Under the pieces are notes generated by a model. The model saw only the letters and a program-made list of their open reading frames with translations. It made no database searches and had not been told where the DNA came from. A DNA stretch of 59,900 nucleotides from Palleronia caenipelagi (GTDB lineage: Bacteria; Pseudomonadota; Alphaproteobacteria; Rhodobacterales; Rhodobacteraceae), in assembly GCF_007004065.1 (NCBI RefSeq), contig NZ_VFSV01000020.1, positions 1-59,900 on the forward strand, given 5' to 3'. Below are positions 17,521 through 25,613 of the stretch, one piece after another (within the stretch, counting starts at the first letter, position 1; each line of letters opens with the position of its first letter). The position numbers were made by a program, and so were the translations under genes.

Positions 17521-20500
17521 ATGCTCGTCGTGGCGACGGACACGGCAATGGTGGTCTACAAGGCGCTGTCTTCCACGCCCGACCCGATCGATCCGGCGGT
17601 CCATAAGCAGGACGCAACCGGCAAGTGGTGGCGGCTTTCCTATAGCCCGAAGCTCGTCGATGACGCGCTCGGCCAGCAGATCGCCGGGGAGAGCGCCGCC
17701 CGCGCCGCGGAGGTGGCAGCGGAGGCGGCCGAGCGGGCAGCGGCCGACACCGCGCTCGATGGGCAGATCCGGGCGGGGACGGCGCGCGGGCCGGGGCTGG
17801 TGCTCGACATCGAGGGCGGTCAGTTGTCGCTGGCGGGCCTTCCGATCAAGTCGGAGAGCTTCACCACCAAAGGCGCCGCGCCCCGGCTGGCGCTGACCGA
17901 GGCCACCGGCCTTGTGCCCGCCGAGACCGTGGCCTTCGGGCGCAGCTGGTCCGCCCGGCTGGGCGCCCACGCTCTCTGGCCCGTCTCGCCCGGCACGGCG
18001 TGGAACAATGGCGTCGGAGCGCTAACCCCGGCTAAGATGACGATGGCGCCCTCTGCCGCAGCCCCTCTGGCCATTGGGGACACGCCCCATGACCTGACCA
18101 CCACCACCGGCGAGGACAAAGCCTCGCGCCACCTGACGCTCACGGATGTGGACTTCATTGCCGGGCAATGGGTGCAAATGGACACCGTGGTGACGATGGC
18201 GGACGCTAAGGCGGTGGGGATGCGCTGCCTGCCGAATGGCTTCACGAACCCCGAAGGCAACTCCACCGACCGGGCCATCGTGATGGTCGATCCGGCCAGT
18301 GGCGACTTCGTGTCCGGGCCGGGAGGCTTTGCGAGCATCCATATCCAGCCGCAGGTCACGCCGCTGGGCGGAGACAGCTATCACATCCGCTTCGCCTTCC
18401 GGGCCATCGGGTCCGGCACGGGGGGCTTTGCCCTGCAATTCGACCGAACCCTGCGGAACGATTATCGCGGCAACTTCCTTCTGGGGCAGACGCCCGCGAC
18501 CGTGCATCACCTCTCGGTGCAGGTCACGCCCACCCCCTACGGCCCGCCCGTGGGGATGGTCGCCCCCGGCACTGACGTGGAGAGCGTGGACGCCCAGCTC
18601 GATCTTTCGGGCCTGAAGCTCGACGGCGATTTCGTCCTCTCGGCGCTGCTCGACGTGGCCCCGGGCTTCGCGGCGGCCGATATCGGCAACCGCAACCTGC
18701 TGAAGCTCGGCGGCCAGAGCTTCAATCTCGGCACGGGCCTGCAGGTCTCGGGCCGCACGCCGCAGGTGATCGTGAATGATCAGAAGATCACCGTGCCGAA
18801 CCTCTATTCCGGCCCCATCGATCTGGTGATCCATTATCTGGGCGGCACGCTCTCGATCGTGCTGGGGGGGCGGCTGGTCCACCAGAGCGCCCGGTCGATC
18901 CGACTGGCCGGGGATATGGGCACCCTGCGGATCTATCCCGGTGTGGGGCTCTCGCGCCTGCGTCTGGAGCGGACCCCCGCCCATATCGCCGCCTATCAAC
19001 GCGGCTCCGATGCGCCCGCCGGCGGGCAGGCCGTGGAGGTGTTCGGCAGCGGATCGGGCACCCATATGACGGTGAATGCCGCAGGCGAGATCGGGGGCCG
19101 GTTCACCCGCGAGGTGCTGCGCGACATTCTCTGGGCCGAACGGTTCCGCACCGGCATTCCCGAGAGCGCCATGGCGATCACACCGCGCACCGATGGCGCG
19201 GTCGATTTCCTCGACGCCACCTGGAGCGAGATCCACCGCGCCTTCCGCAAGCTGCCGGGCGGTCTGCCCACCATCACCCAGCCCGGGGCGCGGCCCCTCT
19301 CCCTGATCCTCGCCCGGGGGCAGTCGCTGGCTTTCGGCTACCCCTATGGCAACCCGGTCTATTGGCCCGCCACGCCCTTCTTCGTCGACATCGACGGCAA
19401 TGGCGCGAACTCGGTCTTCAGCAACTCCTCCTATGGCGGGATCTCGTCGGGCCTGATCTCTCCCCAGATCAGCCCCGCCCGCATGGGGGTCGCCTATCCC
19501 TTCACCCACCGCTACGTGCGCGAGATGGCGCAGATCGACCCGAAGTTCCCGTCGGTCATCTCCCGCACCGTGGCCCAGTCCGGGGCGTCGATCGAGGAAC
19601 TCTGGGCGAGCTTCATGGCCGATCCCTCGACCAGCATCCAGTGGCAGCACGTCCTCAACACCTTCGAAAGCGCCCGCGCCGCCGCCGACCGCTTCGGCTT
19701 CACCCTCGATATGCCCGTCTTCATCTGGATGCAGGGGCATGCCAACCGGTCGGATCTGCCGTCCGCATATCTGGCGAAGCTCGCGCAGGCGCGGAACGTG
19801 GATCTGCGCGGGCTGCTCGACACCTATATGGACGATCCCGCCGACCCGCTCTGGGTCATGGTCCAGAGCGGAGGCGCGACCGAGAGCTCGGCTCTGGATA
19901 TGCACTACCAGGTGGCGCTGGCGCAGATCCGCTACGGGACCGAAACGCCCAACACCGTGCTCGCCACGTCACTGGCCAATCACCGCATCACGCTGGCCGA
20001 TGACAACGTCCACCCCGATGCGGTCAGCACCACATGGTTCTCGGAGATGTGCGCCGAAGCGGCCCGCGCGGTGCAGCAGGGCGAGAGGTGGAATATCGGC
20101 AAGCCCGAGGTCACCCTCTCGGGCACCCAGCTGGTGGTCGATTATGACGGCTGGCTCCGCCCGGACGAGCGCCTGATCATTGCCCCCGATCCCTATGGCG
20201 GGATCGGCATCAATCAGGGCATGGGCTTTGAGATCGTCTCGATCCTCGACAGCACCACCGAGCACCTGCCGGCGCGCTACAGCCTGCCCCCCGGCACGGC
20301 GCCCGCGCAGGTGACGAATGTCGCCGTCGCGCCCTCGGGCCGGGCCTATATCCTCACCCTCGATCAGCTGCCCACCGGCCCCTTTGCGCTCTTCCATGCC
20401 TGGCAGCGCGCCAATCTCAAGGGCACGGCCAGCCCCAACTGGTGCGCCCACCGCACCCGCCTGCGCACCGACTGGCGCAAGCCCTCGATGATCCTGCCGG

Positions 20501-20562
20501 ATGTCGATCTGGAGCGGTGGCTGCCCTCGGACATCATCGACAGCACGGAGTTCTTCACATGA
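17521..20562 (+). CDS. Tail fibre C-terminal part with SGNH esterase domain
   Basis: This is the remainder of the fibre gene behind the amber codon, with ATG at 17521 as the first possible restart (1013 residues). A short coiled coil (AARAAEVAAEAAERAAADTALDG-like) is followed by beta-rich modules. Near full-length residues 730-980 lies an SGNH hydrolase: GQS with Ser736, AQSGASIEELW, WMQGHANRSD, and the closing D962-N-V-H965. Such domains usually deacetylate polysaccharides, so the fibre may have trimmed O-acetyl groups from capsule or LPS. A beta-rich tail follows. Without a start signal its expression is doubtful. Confidence 0.7.
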   Translation: MLVVATDTAMVVYKALSSTPDPIDPAVHKQDATGKWWRLSYSPKLVDDALGQQIAGESAARAAEVAAEAAERAAADTALDGQIRAGTARGPGLVLDIEGGQLSLAGLPIKSESFTTKGAAPRLALTEATGLVPAETVAFGRSWSARLGAHALWPVSPGTAWNNGVGALTPAKMTMAPSAAAPLAIGDTPHDLTTTTGEDKASRHLTLTDVDFIAGQWVQMDTVVTMADAKAVGMRCLPNGFTNPEGNSTDRAIVMVDPASGDFVSGPGGFASIHIQPQVTPLGGDSYHIRFAFRAIGSGTGGFALQFDRTLRNDYRGNFLLGQTPATVHHLSVQVTPTPYGPPVGMVAPGTDVESVDAQLDLSGLKLDGDFVLSALLDVAPGFAAADIGNRNLLKLGGQSFNLGTGLQVSGRTPQVIVNDQKITVPNLYSGPIDLVIHYLGGTLSIVLGGRLVHQSARSIRLAGDMGTLRIYPGVGLSRLRLERTPAHIAAYQRGSDAPAGGQAVEVFGSGSGTHMTVNAAGEIGGRFTREVLRDILWAERFRTGIPESAMAITPRTDGAVDFLDATWSEIHRAFRKLPGGLPTITQPGARPLSLILARGQSLAFGYPYGNPVYWPATPFFVDIDGNGANSVFSNSSYGGISSGLISPQISPARMGVAYPFTHRYVREMAQIDPKFPSVISRTVAQSGASIEELWASFMADPSTSIQWQHVLNTFESARAAADRFGFTLDMPVFIWMQGHANRSDLPSAYLAKLAQARNVDLRGLLDTYMDDPADPLWVMVQSGGATESSALDMHYQVALAQIRYGTETPNTVLATSLANHRITLADDNVHPDAVSTTWFSEMCAEAARAVQQGERWNIGKPEVTLSGTQLVVDYDGWLRPDERLIIAPDPYGGIGINQGMGFEIVSILDSTTEHLPARYSLPPGTAPAQVTNVAVAPSGRAYILTLDQLPTGPFALFHAWQRANLKGTASPNWCAHRTRLRTDWRKPSMILPDVDLERWLPSDIIDSTEFFT

Positions 20563-20843
20563 TCCGATCCCAACCGACGGCGGCGGAGATGGCCGCGAAG
20601 GGCAAAGCCGAAGCCGAAGCCATGCAGCGGGCCGACGCCGCGCGCGATCCGGGGCGCCGGCCGGTCGAGCGGCGGGGGTTTGCGCTCAGGGGGACGCTGG
20701 TCTTTGCGGGCCGGTCCTATGCCGAGGGCGACCACATCCCGCTCGGGCCGGATGATCACGCCTTCCTGCAATCGATCGGCACGATCGGGGAGGACTGGGA
20801 CGCGGGCGCGGTGATCTCTGACGCAGAGGAGAGCCAGCCATGA
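20559..20843 (+). CDS. Small protein after the tail fibre
   Basis: A 94-residue protein whose ATG overlaps the fibre stop. The first 40 residues are a charged Ala-rich helix; the remainder (GFALRGTLVFAGRSYAEGDHIPLG) looks like a small beta fold. I recognise no family. The tight overlap suggests a fibre accessory or assembly role. Confidence 0.55.
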   Translation: MIRSQPTAAEMAAKGKAEAEAMQRADAARDPGRRPVERRGFALRGTLVFAGRSYAEGDHIPLGPDDHAFLQSIGTIGEDWDAGAVISDAEESQP

Positions 20844-21613
20844 CCGCCCTGCGCTTGCCCTACCAGATCAGCAACCCGCTCTCGGGCTCTGCGGATATCC
20901 TCGACCGTATCCGCTCCACCTTTGGCGCGGATCTCGATGGCATCTATGCCCCCTCGGGCGCGCTGGCCTCGCAGGATGGCACCCGGCTGAAGCCGCTGAT
21001 CCGCAAGGTCGATGCGTATGGCAACAGCGCACCGCTTATCGCCACGGGCGGGACCTTCTTTCCCACCCATTACGACCTGCCGACGCTGGGCGACGTCCTG
21101 ACCATCAACCAGCCCATGGCAAACCTGACCGACTACTCGGTGGGGCTGCTGATCCACTGCTCGGAGGCGTTCCTGCGGCCGCTGGACGAAGACGGCAACA
21201 TCGATGAGGACGCGCAATACACCTCCTCTGTCATCAACCCGCCCGCCATCAGCCTCTACAAGCGCAAGGGCGTCCACTACATGACCTTCTTCAGCGCCAC
21301 GCCGTTCTTCTACGAGGACACCCTGACGCTGACCGAACGGACGCGCCTGCGGATCACCGAAGGCGGCTGGTACACCCTGCAGGCCACCCGCCGCGCCGAT
21401 GGCACCGCCACGCTGAAGATCAACGACCGCGATCCGGTCAGCTTCTTCATCGGTGATGCGCCGCTCTCCAGCGACCCGATCACCATCAACGCCGCAAACG
21501 GGCGCTTCGCAGCCCTCCTGCTGACCGCCGGCGGCCTCGCCGACACCCCCGCCCGCGCCGCGCTCTGGGAGGAATACTGCCAGCACGCCAGAGACTTCCT
21601 GCCAGACGGATAA
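20840..21613 (+). CDS. Putative tail-associated protein, lectin-like
   Basis: A 257-residue protein overlapping the preceding stop. It is strand-rich, with segments such as ISLYKRKGVHYMTFFSATPF, TLQATRRADGTATLKINDR and ALLLTAGGLADTPARAALW. These are reminiscent of concanavalin/LamG-like modules, where the last motif would be the typical end-of-fold signature. It probably decorates the fibre or binds carbohydrate. No catalytic residues are evident, and the family call is tentative. Confidence 0.5.
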   Translation: MTALRLPYQISNPLSGSADILDRIRSTFGADLDGIYAPSGALASQDGTRLKPLIRKVDAYGNSAPLIATGGTFFPTHYDLPTLGDVLTINQPMANLTDYSVGLLIHCSEAFLRPLDEDGNIDEDAQYTSSVINPPAISLYKRKGVHYMTFFSATPFFYEDTLTLTERTRLRITEGGWYTLQATRRADGTATLKINDRDPVSFFIGDAPLSSDPITINAANGRFAALLLTAGGLADTPARAALWEEYCQHARDFLPDG

Positions 21614-21744
21614 CACACCGCGAACAGATCCCGGCCGACCACCGGGAGGTCACAGAGCGCGTCAACGCTCTGCAACACGGGGCCAAAGTCGCCAAACCGA
21701 ACCCCGCCGACCAGCAGAAGCCTTATGGCCGCTCCCACTCCTGA
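21610..21744 (+). other. Coding-like stretch without a start, between lectin-like gene and methylase
   Basis: In the -1 frame relative to the upstream gene, 21610-21744 reads as a hydrophilic peptide (ITHREQIPADHREVTERVNA and onward) ending at TGA. It has protein-like composition but no ATG, GTG or TTG in frame close upstream. It may be the tail of a broken small gene or a frameshifted extension of the 20840 protein. I see no slippery heptamer that would support the latter. Confidence 0.25.
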
Positions 21745-21764
21745 TCAGGGATCGCCACAAAGGC

Positions 21765-22598
21765 ATGATTCGCACTCCAATGGAAAGAGACCTTCTTCAA
21801 CCCGTCCTCCCCACCGCTCCGGTCGCCCCCTGGCTCGGTGGCAAACGCAACCTCGCAGGCCGCATCACCCGCATCCTCGACGCGACACCCCACCGCATCT
21901 ATGCGGAGCCCTTCGTTGGCATGGGCGGCATCTTCCTGCGCCGCAAAGCCCGCCCCCGGGCCGAGGTGATCAACGATCGCGGCCGCGATGTGAGCAATCT
22001 CTTCCGGATCCTGCAGCGCCACTATCCCCAGTTCCTCGAAGTGCTGCGCTTCCAGCTCACCACCCGCGCCGAGTTCGAGCGCCTCATCGCCACCGATCCC
22101 GACACCCTGACCGATCTCGAGCGCGCCGCCCGCTTCCTCTATCTCCAGCGCACCGCCTTTGGCGGAAAGATCTCCGGGCGCAACTTCGGCGTCTCCAAGG
22201 ATCGCCCCGGCCGATTCAACCTCACCACCCTCGAGCCCATGCTCGAAGACCTCCACAGCCGCCTGGCCGGCGTCGTCATCGAATGCCTCGACTACAGCGA
22301 CTTCCTGCGCCGCTATGACGGACCCGACACGCTCTTCTATCTCGATCCGCCCTATTGGGGCTCAGAGGGCGATTACGGCAAAACCCTCTTCTCCCGCGAC
22401 GACTTCACCGCCCTCGCAGACCAGCTCACCGGCCTCAAAGGCCGCTTCCTCATGTCCATCAATGACGTGCCAGAGATTCGCGCGCTCTTCGGGGCGTTCC
22501 ACCTCACCGAAGTCACTACGAGCTACACGGTCTCCGCAAAGGCCGATTCGCGAGGACAGCGCGCAGAGCTGCTGGTGGGGAATTGGCGAACAGGGTAG
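21765..22598 (+). CDS. DNA adenine N6-methyltransferase, D12 class
   Basis: A 277-residue Dam-like enzyme that would methylate adenine in DNA using S-adenosylmethionine. It shows WLGGKR (residues 23-28), the SAM-binding EPFVGMGG (48-55) and the catalytic DPPY at 194-197. The recognition sequence cannot be read from the protein. In Mu the right-end position is taken by mom, another DNA modification gene that protects the phage from restriction. This gene probably has the same purpose. A second ATG at 21780 is an alternative start. It is the last recognisable gene of the left prophage. Confidence 0.9.
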   Translation: MIRTPMERDLLQPVLPTAPVAPWLGGKRNLAGRITRILDATPHRIYAEPFVGMGGIFLRRKARPRAEVINDRGRDVSNLFRILQRHYPQFLEVLRFQLTTRAEFERLIATDPDTLTDLERAARFLYLQRTAFGGKISGRNFGVSKDRPGRFNLTTLEPMLEDLHSRLAGVVIECLDYSDFLRRYDGPDTLFYLDPPYWGSEGDYGKTLFSRDDFTALADQLTGLKGRFLMSINDVPEIRALFGAFHLTEVTTSYTVSAKADSRGQRAELLVGNWRTG

Positions 22599-22855
22599 CT
22601 CCGATAAGCCCGGCAAGGCGCGTCAGCGAACAGCCCCGCTGACCGCCGCGCGCGCCTTTAAACAGGACTTTAAAGAGGTGTTGAACAAGGCCCGTGACCG
22701 TTGTCTTTAAACACCCAAGACAGCAAAACTGAAAATCCGCTGCTGACGAATCGCGTGAGTGCTGCGATCGCGCCGTAACGCTGAACGGCAGCAGTGAGCC
22801 CAAACCTACATTTAGTCGATAGCTCCAAGGTGAAATCCGAAGTATCAGCGATCAC

Positions 22856-23482
22856 ATGCAGAACATCAAAGTGTTGCACTTCAATCATGCCGAATTGGAC
22901 GATATTCTCGAGGCCGGCGAGCGTTTGCTTTGGTCGGGTGTGCCGGGCTACGGGCGGAAGTTCCTTGAGGCCGTCGGTAATGAGAGGAAATTTCACATCG
23001 CTGCGCTTGCTGGTATTGTCGTCATGTGGAGCACACTATTTTTTATTGATACTGAAGCACAGTTTGATCGCACAGAAGCAATCTGGATTTACGGTGCGGC
23101 CACTCTCATGTTCCTTGGTGTGTCGGCATTCTTGGCCAGCGAACGTCATTATGTCCTCTATAACCTTGTATACCTTGTGACTGACCGCCGTGCTATAATT
23201 TTTCGTCGCGGGAGGAACTGGCGGCTGGGAGTGCGATTATATGTCGTTTCTTGTCCGCATTCAAAAACATACCCATACTCCCTGATTGAAAGTCGGCCGT
23301 ATCCGTCATTACAAATCGGAACGTTGTTGTCTGTCGATCAAGTCCAGCCATTCGGTTCGGGGCTTTCCCATCCGGGGCACTCATTTCTACGGGACCGGAT
23401 TACCTCAATAGTTACGTTCGACTACCTACCCGACGCGGAAGCTGTGTTAGAGATGATTCAGTCTAACGCACACAGCGAATAA
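22856..23482 (+). CDS. Membrane protein with bacterial PH-like domain
   Basis: A 208-residue protein with the opening pattern GERLLWSGVPGYG, two adjacent hydrophobic segments (about residues 42-62 and 76-97), and then YLVTDRRAIIFRRG. This layout, a W-x-G-x-P motif, a transmembrane pair and an L-T-x-x-R strand, is typical of bacterial PH domain (bPH2/DUF304-like) proteins. Base composition is clearly lower in GC than the phage genes on the left, which suggests separate acquisition. Function unknown; it may be a moron gene or host sequence. Confidence 0.55.
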   Translation: MQNIKVLHFNHAELDDILEAGERLLWSGVPGYGRKFLEAVGNERKFHIAALAGIVVMWSTLFFIDTEAQFDRTEAIWIYGAATLMFLGVSAFLASERHYVLYNLVYLVTDRRAIIFRRGRNWRLGVRLYVVSCPHSKTYPYSLIESRPYPSLQIGTLLSVDQVQPFGSGLSHPGHSFLRDRITSIVTFDYLPDAEAVLEMIQSNAHSE

Positions 23483-23593
23483 CTGGCGCCTTTTTGCCTC
23501 TTTTTTCGCTATTGATTGGCAACCAGCATAGTATTTCTCCCATTGAGGTAGTCATCTACGATATCGTCACAAATGGCAGCAAAGTCCGCGCTG

Positions 23594-23626
23594 CCGACCT
23601 TCGGACAAATCTGCAGCGAAGGTCGG
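23594..23626. repeat. 10-bp perfect inverted repeat
   Basis: The arms CCGACCTTCG (23594-23603) and CGAAGGTCGG (23617-23626) flank 13 bases. The sequence around it resembles degenerate intergenic repeats I recall from Rhodobacterales chromosomes, but this is not verified. It has no T run and is not a convincing terminator. Confidence 0.5.
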
Positions 23627-23762
23627 GAACGAGCCCAAATTGACCGATGCTGCGCAAAGCTCGACTGTCAGCTTTGTGAAAAATGCACTATTGTCTGATC
23701 AGTAATACATGCTACCGTAAGCTAGGCGAGAACACTTCTCAAATGTTCTGGAAAGGCGTATT

Positions 23763-24704
23763 TTGAACGAGTATCCGTTTAATGTTGAGGAGCTTTCAGA
23801 TGCCGCTCAAACCCTATTGGCTGAAAACGACTCCGCTCAAAGTTACAGGCTAGCCGTTCAGATACGCGATGACATCAAAGCAGGGCCAAACCCGAATTAC
23901 CTCGTCGCACTAGCTTGGACGCTCACCGAAATCGTCGAAAGTGGAGTATTTATAGACGACCTTTGGATCGATATCCAAGAGGCTCAGGAGGCACTCACGG
24001 CTGCCGTAGTACTTAACCCAGAACTGATGCGCGTTGACTCTTTTGTTGCCCAACAAAAGCGAACAAGTTCTGTATATGATCGCGTCTGCAAATTTGAAAA
24101 AGCAGAGCAGGCAAGGCTTCGAAAGATCAAAAGTAAGAGCGACAGCGAATTTAATGCAAAACAGGCTGCGGATATAGCCTATAAATCGAGTGATCCTAGT
24201 GAAATAGCGCATTATTTCTTGCTCGCAGCACAAAAGACTGAACCTACCAACCGTGAGCAAGTCGAATGGTATCTGAACAGCAGGACCCACGCACTATTGG
24301 ACCTAAGGAGGTGGGATGAGGCTGAACCGCAACTTAAGCGGATGGTAAAGGGCAATACATCTGTCGATTTTTGGATCGAGCAGGGCTTCGTCGGACTTCT
24401 CAGAATAGCGGCCGCAAAATCCGACGTCAGAAATTTCAAAAAAATATGGATGCAAGCTAGATCTGCTAGGTCAGCCATTCCGGGTCTAACTCCCGGCTAC
24501 TACAAGGTTCTTCGCTTCGGGGTGGAAAACGACATTTTCGATTTTGTTGATCCGGTTTATAAAAAGCTTATTGAGAACAAGACATACAAGAAGTCGAGGG
24601 AAGATCAGGAGCTTCTTGTGCTTGCCGATAATTATATTAGGCAAAAATCTAGTCAAACCTCCGACGGCAATCTCCGTTCGTTATTTCGATTTTTCAAATC
24701 ATAA
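23763..24704 (+). CDS. TPR-like helical protein of unknown function
   Basis: A 313-residue protein starting at a TTG with GGAAAGG upstream. It is almost entirely alpha-helical and has TPR-like stretches: LVALAWTLTEIVESGVF, AHYFLLAAQKTEPTNREQ, and DLRRWDEAEPQLKRMVKGN. There is no signal peptide or membrane segment. GC content is much lower than in the flanking phage genes, and AT-rich codons are common, which points to horizontal origin. The family is not recognised. It could be an accessory defence or moron gene. Confidence 0.6.
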   Translation: MNEYPFNVEELSDAAQTLLAENDSAQSYRLAVQIRDDIKAGPNPNYLVALAWTLTEIVESGVFIDDLWIDIQEAQEALTAAVVLNPELMRVDSFVAQQKRTSSVYDRVCKFEKAEQARLRKIKSKSDSEFNAKQAADIAYKSSDPSEIAHYFLLAAQKTEPTNREQVEWYLNSRTHALLDLRRWDEAEPQLKRMVKGNTSVDFWIEQGFVGLLRIAAAKSDVRNFKKIWMQARSARSAIPGLTPGYYKVLRFGVENDIFDFVDPVYKKLIENKTYKKSREDQELLVLADNYIRQKSSQTSDGNLRSLFRFFKS

Positions 24705-25613
24705 GATTGGCAAGAGTCCGCCAGCGTTGAAGTTAAGCGGACCTTGGCGCAAGCGCAGCGAATTGGCGCTTAGTCCGCTGTACCAACCTTCAGGTGCTGA
24801 GCAAGGTGCCGACAGGATCGGGCAGGAGGTTCGACGGACCACAGCCAGTCAGTCGACTCATAGGCCAGACCGTCAACAGATGTGTTAGACAGAATCGGGC
24901 GTAGGCCGCGTGCAGGCTGGAAGGGTGATCATCACCAAAAATCGCTTGCTGAAAAATTGAGTGTCACAGACTGAAAAATTCGATGTAACTGTAAGGGAAC
25001 AGTAAGTATTGCAGTAACCGGAAGACCCCGGACGATGCCGGAAGTAGTCGGACAAACGCAGCAAAATATAAACGGAAACAACGAACTAGAGCGACGGCTG
25101 AGGCTGCAGTGCTACCTTGGATCTGGCGAGCCGAAATTCTGCAGTAAGGCACGGAAACGGGATGTGACGCCGCTCATCACGACAAGCCCGCGCAGCTGGA
25201 ACGTTGTGAAGCGAAGCGCGGAAATATCCTTTTAAACCGGAGTTAAATGGCACTGTGCGAGACGGTCTAGGGGCCCCGAGAGCCTACCATGGCAGGCCAT
25301 GAACTGCGACGTTTGCGCCCAGTTCACGTATGCCGTCCCAGTTTGAGATTTTCCTCAATAAAGCCATATAGGTAGGTAGATCGAAGGGGTGTAAACGCGA
25401 ATGTAGAACTTGGACGCTTTCAGACTGCCTCCGCTGTCGGTTCCGGCCCAAACCGGCCACTCATCTCCTGCTCAAACGCCGCGCTGCGGCACACGACTCC
25501 GGTCATCGGACACAAACCGTAGCAATCTAACCTGCCGAGTGTCCGCTAAATGAAGTGCGCAGGCAGACAGGTCAGAGTTTCGAGTTAGGGTCATGTCTAA
25601 TGTTCAGCGTCGG
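24705..25613. other. 909 bp without a convincing gene; probable junction region
   Basis: No open frame here looks real. Between 25010 and 25225 the tetramer-rich words GCAGTAA/GCAGCAA and CGGAAA/CGGAAG recur several times, partly at similar distances, which could be transposase-binding sites of a phage end. From about 24961 (GTGTCACAG) the order of purine-rich words also loosely recalls the 5' part of a group II intron. Neither reading is secure. A TTAA-N7-TTAA site lies at 25232-25246. The boundary between the two prophages, with or without host DNA, must lie in or near this stretch. Confidence 0.4.

Larger units (their letters stand above)
334..22598 (+). mobile_element. RcapMu-like prophage with siphovirus tail, late region only
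   Basis: A continuous, mostly overlapping set of rightward genes runs from portal to DNA methylase. The head genes are of Mu type. The tail genes are of long non-contractile type, with no sheath or baseplate set, as in the transposable siphovirus RcapMu of Rhodobacter. No repressor, transposase or terminase of this phage lies in the window; they would be left of the IS or lost. The right end is not defined: 22598 is the end of the last recognisable phage gene, and the real end may lie further right. Confidence 0.8.

Noticed and set aside
25035-25235. A 66-residue open frame in the junction region
   Set aside because: No ribosome site, no family and poor composition; probably chance.
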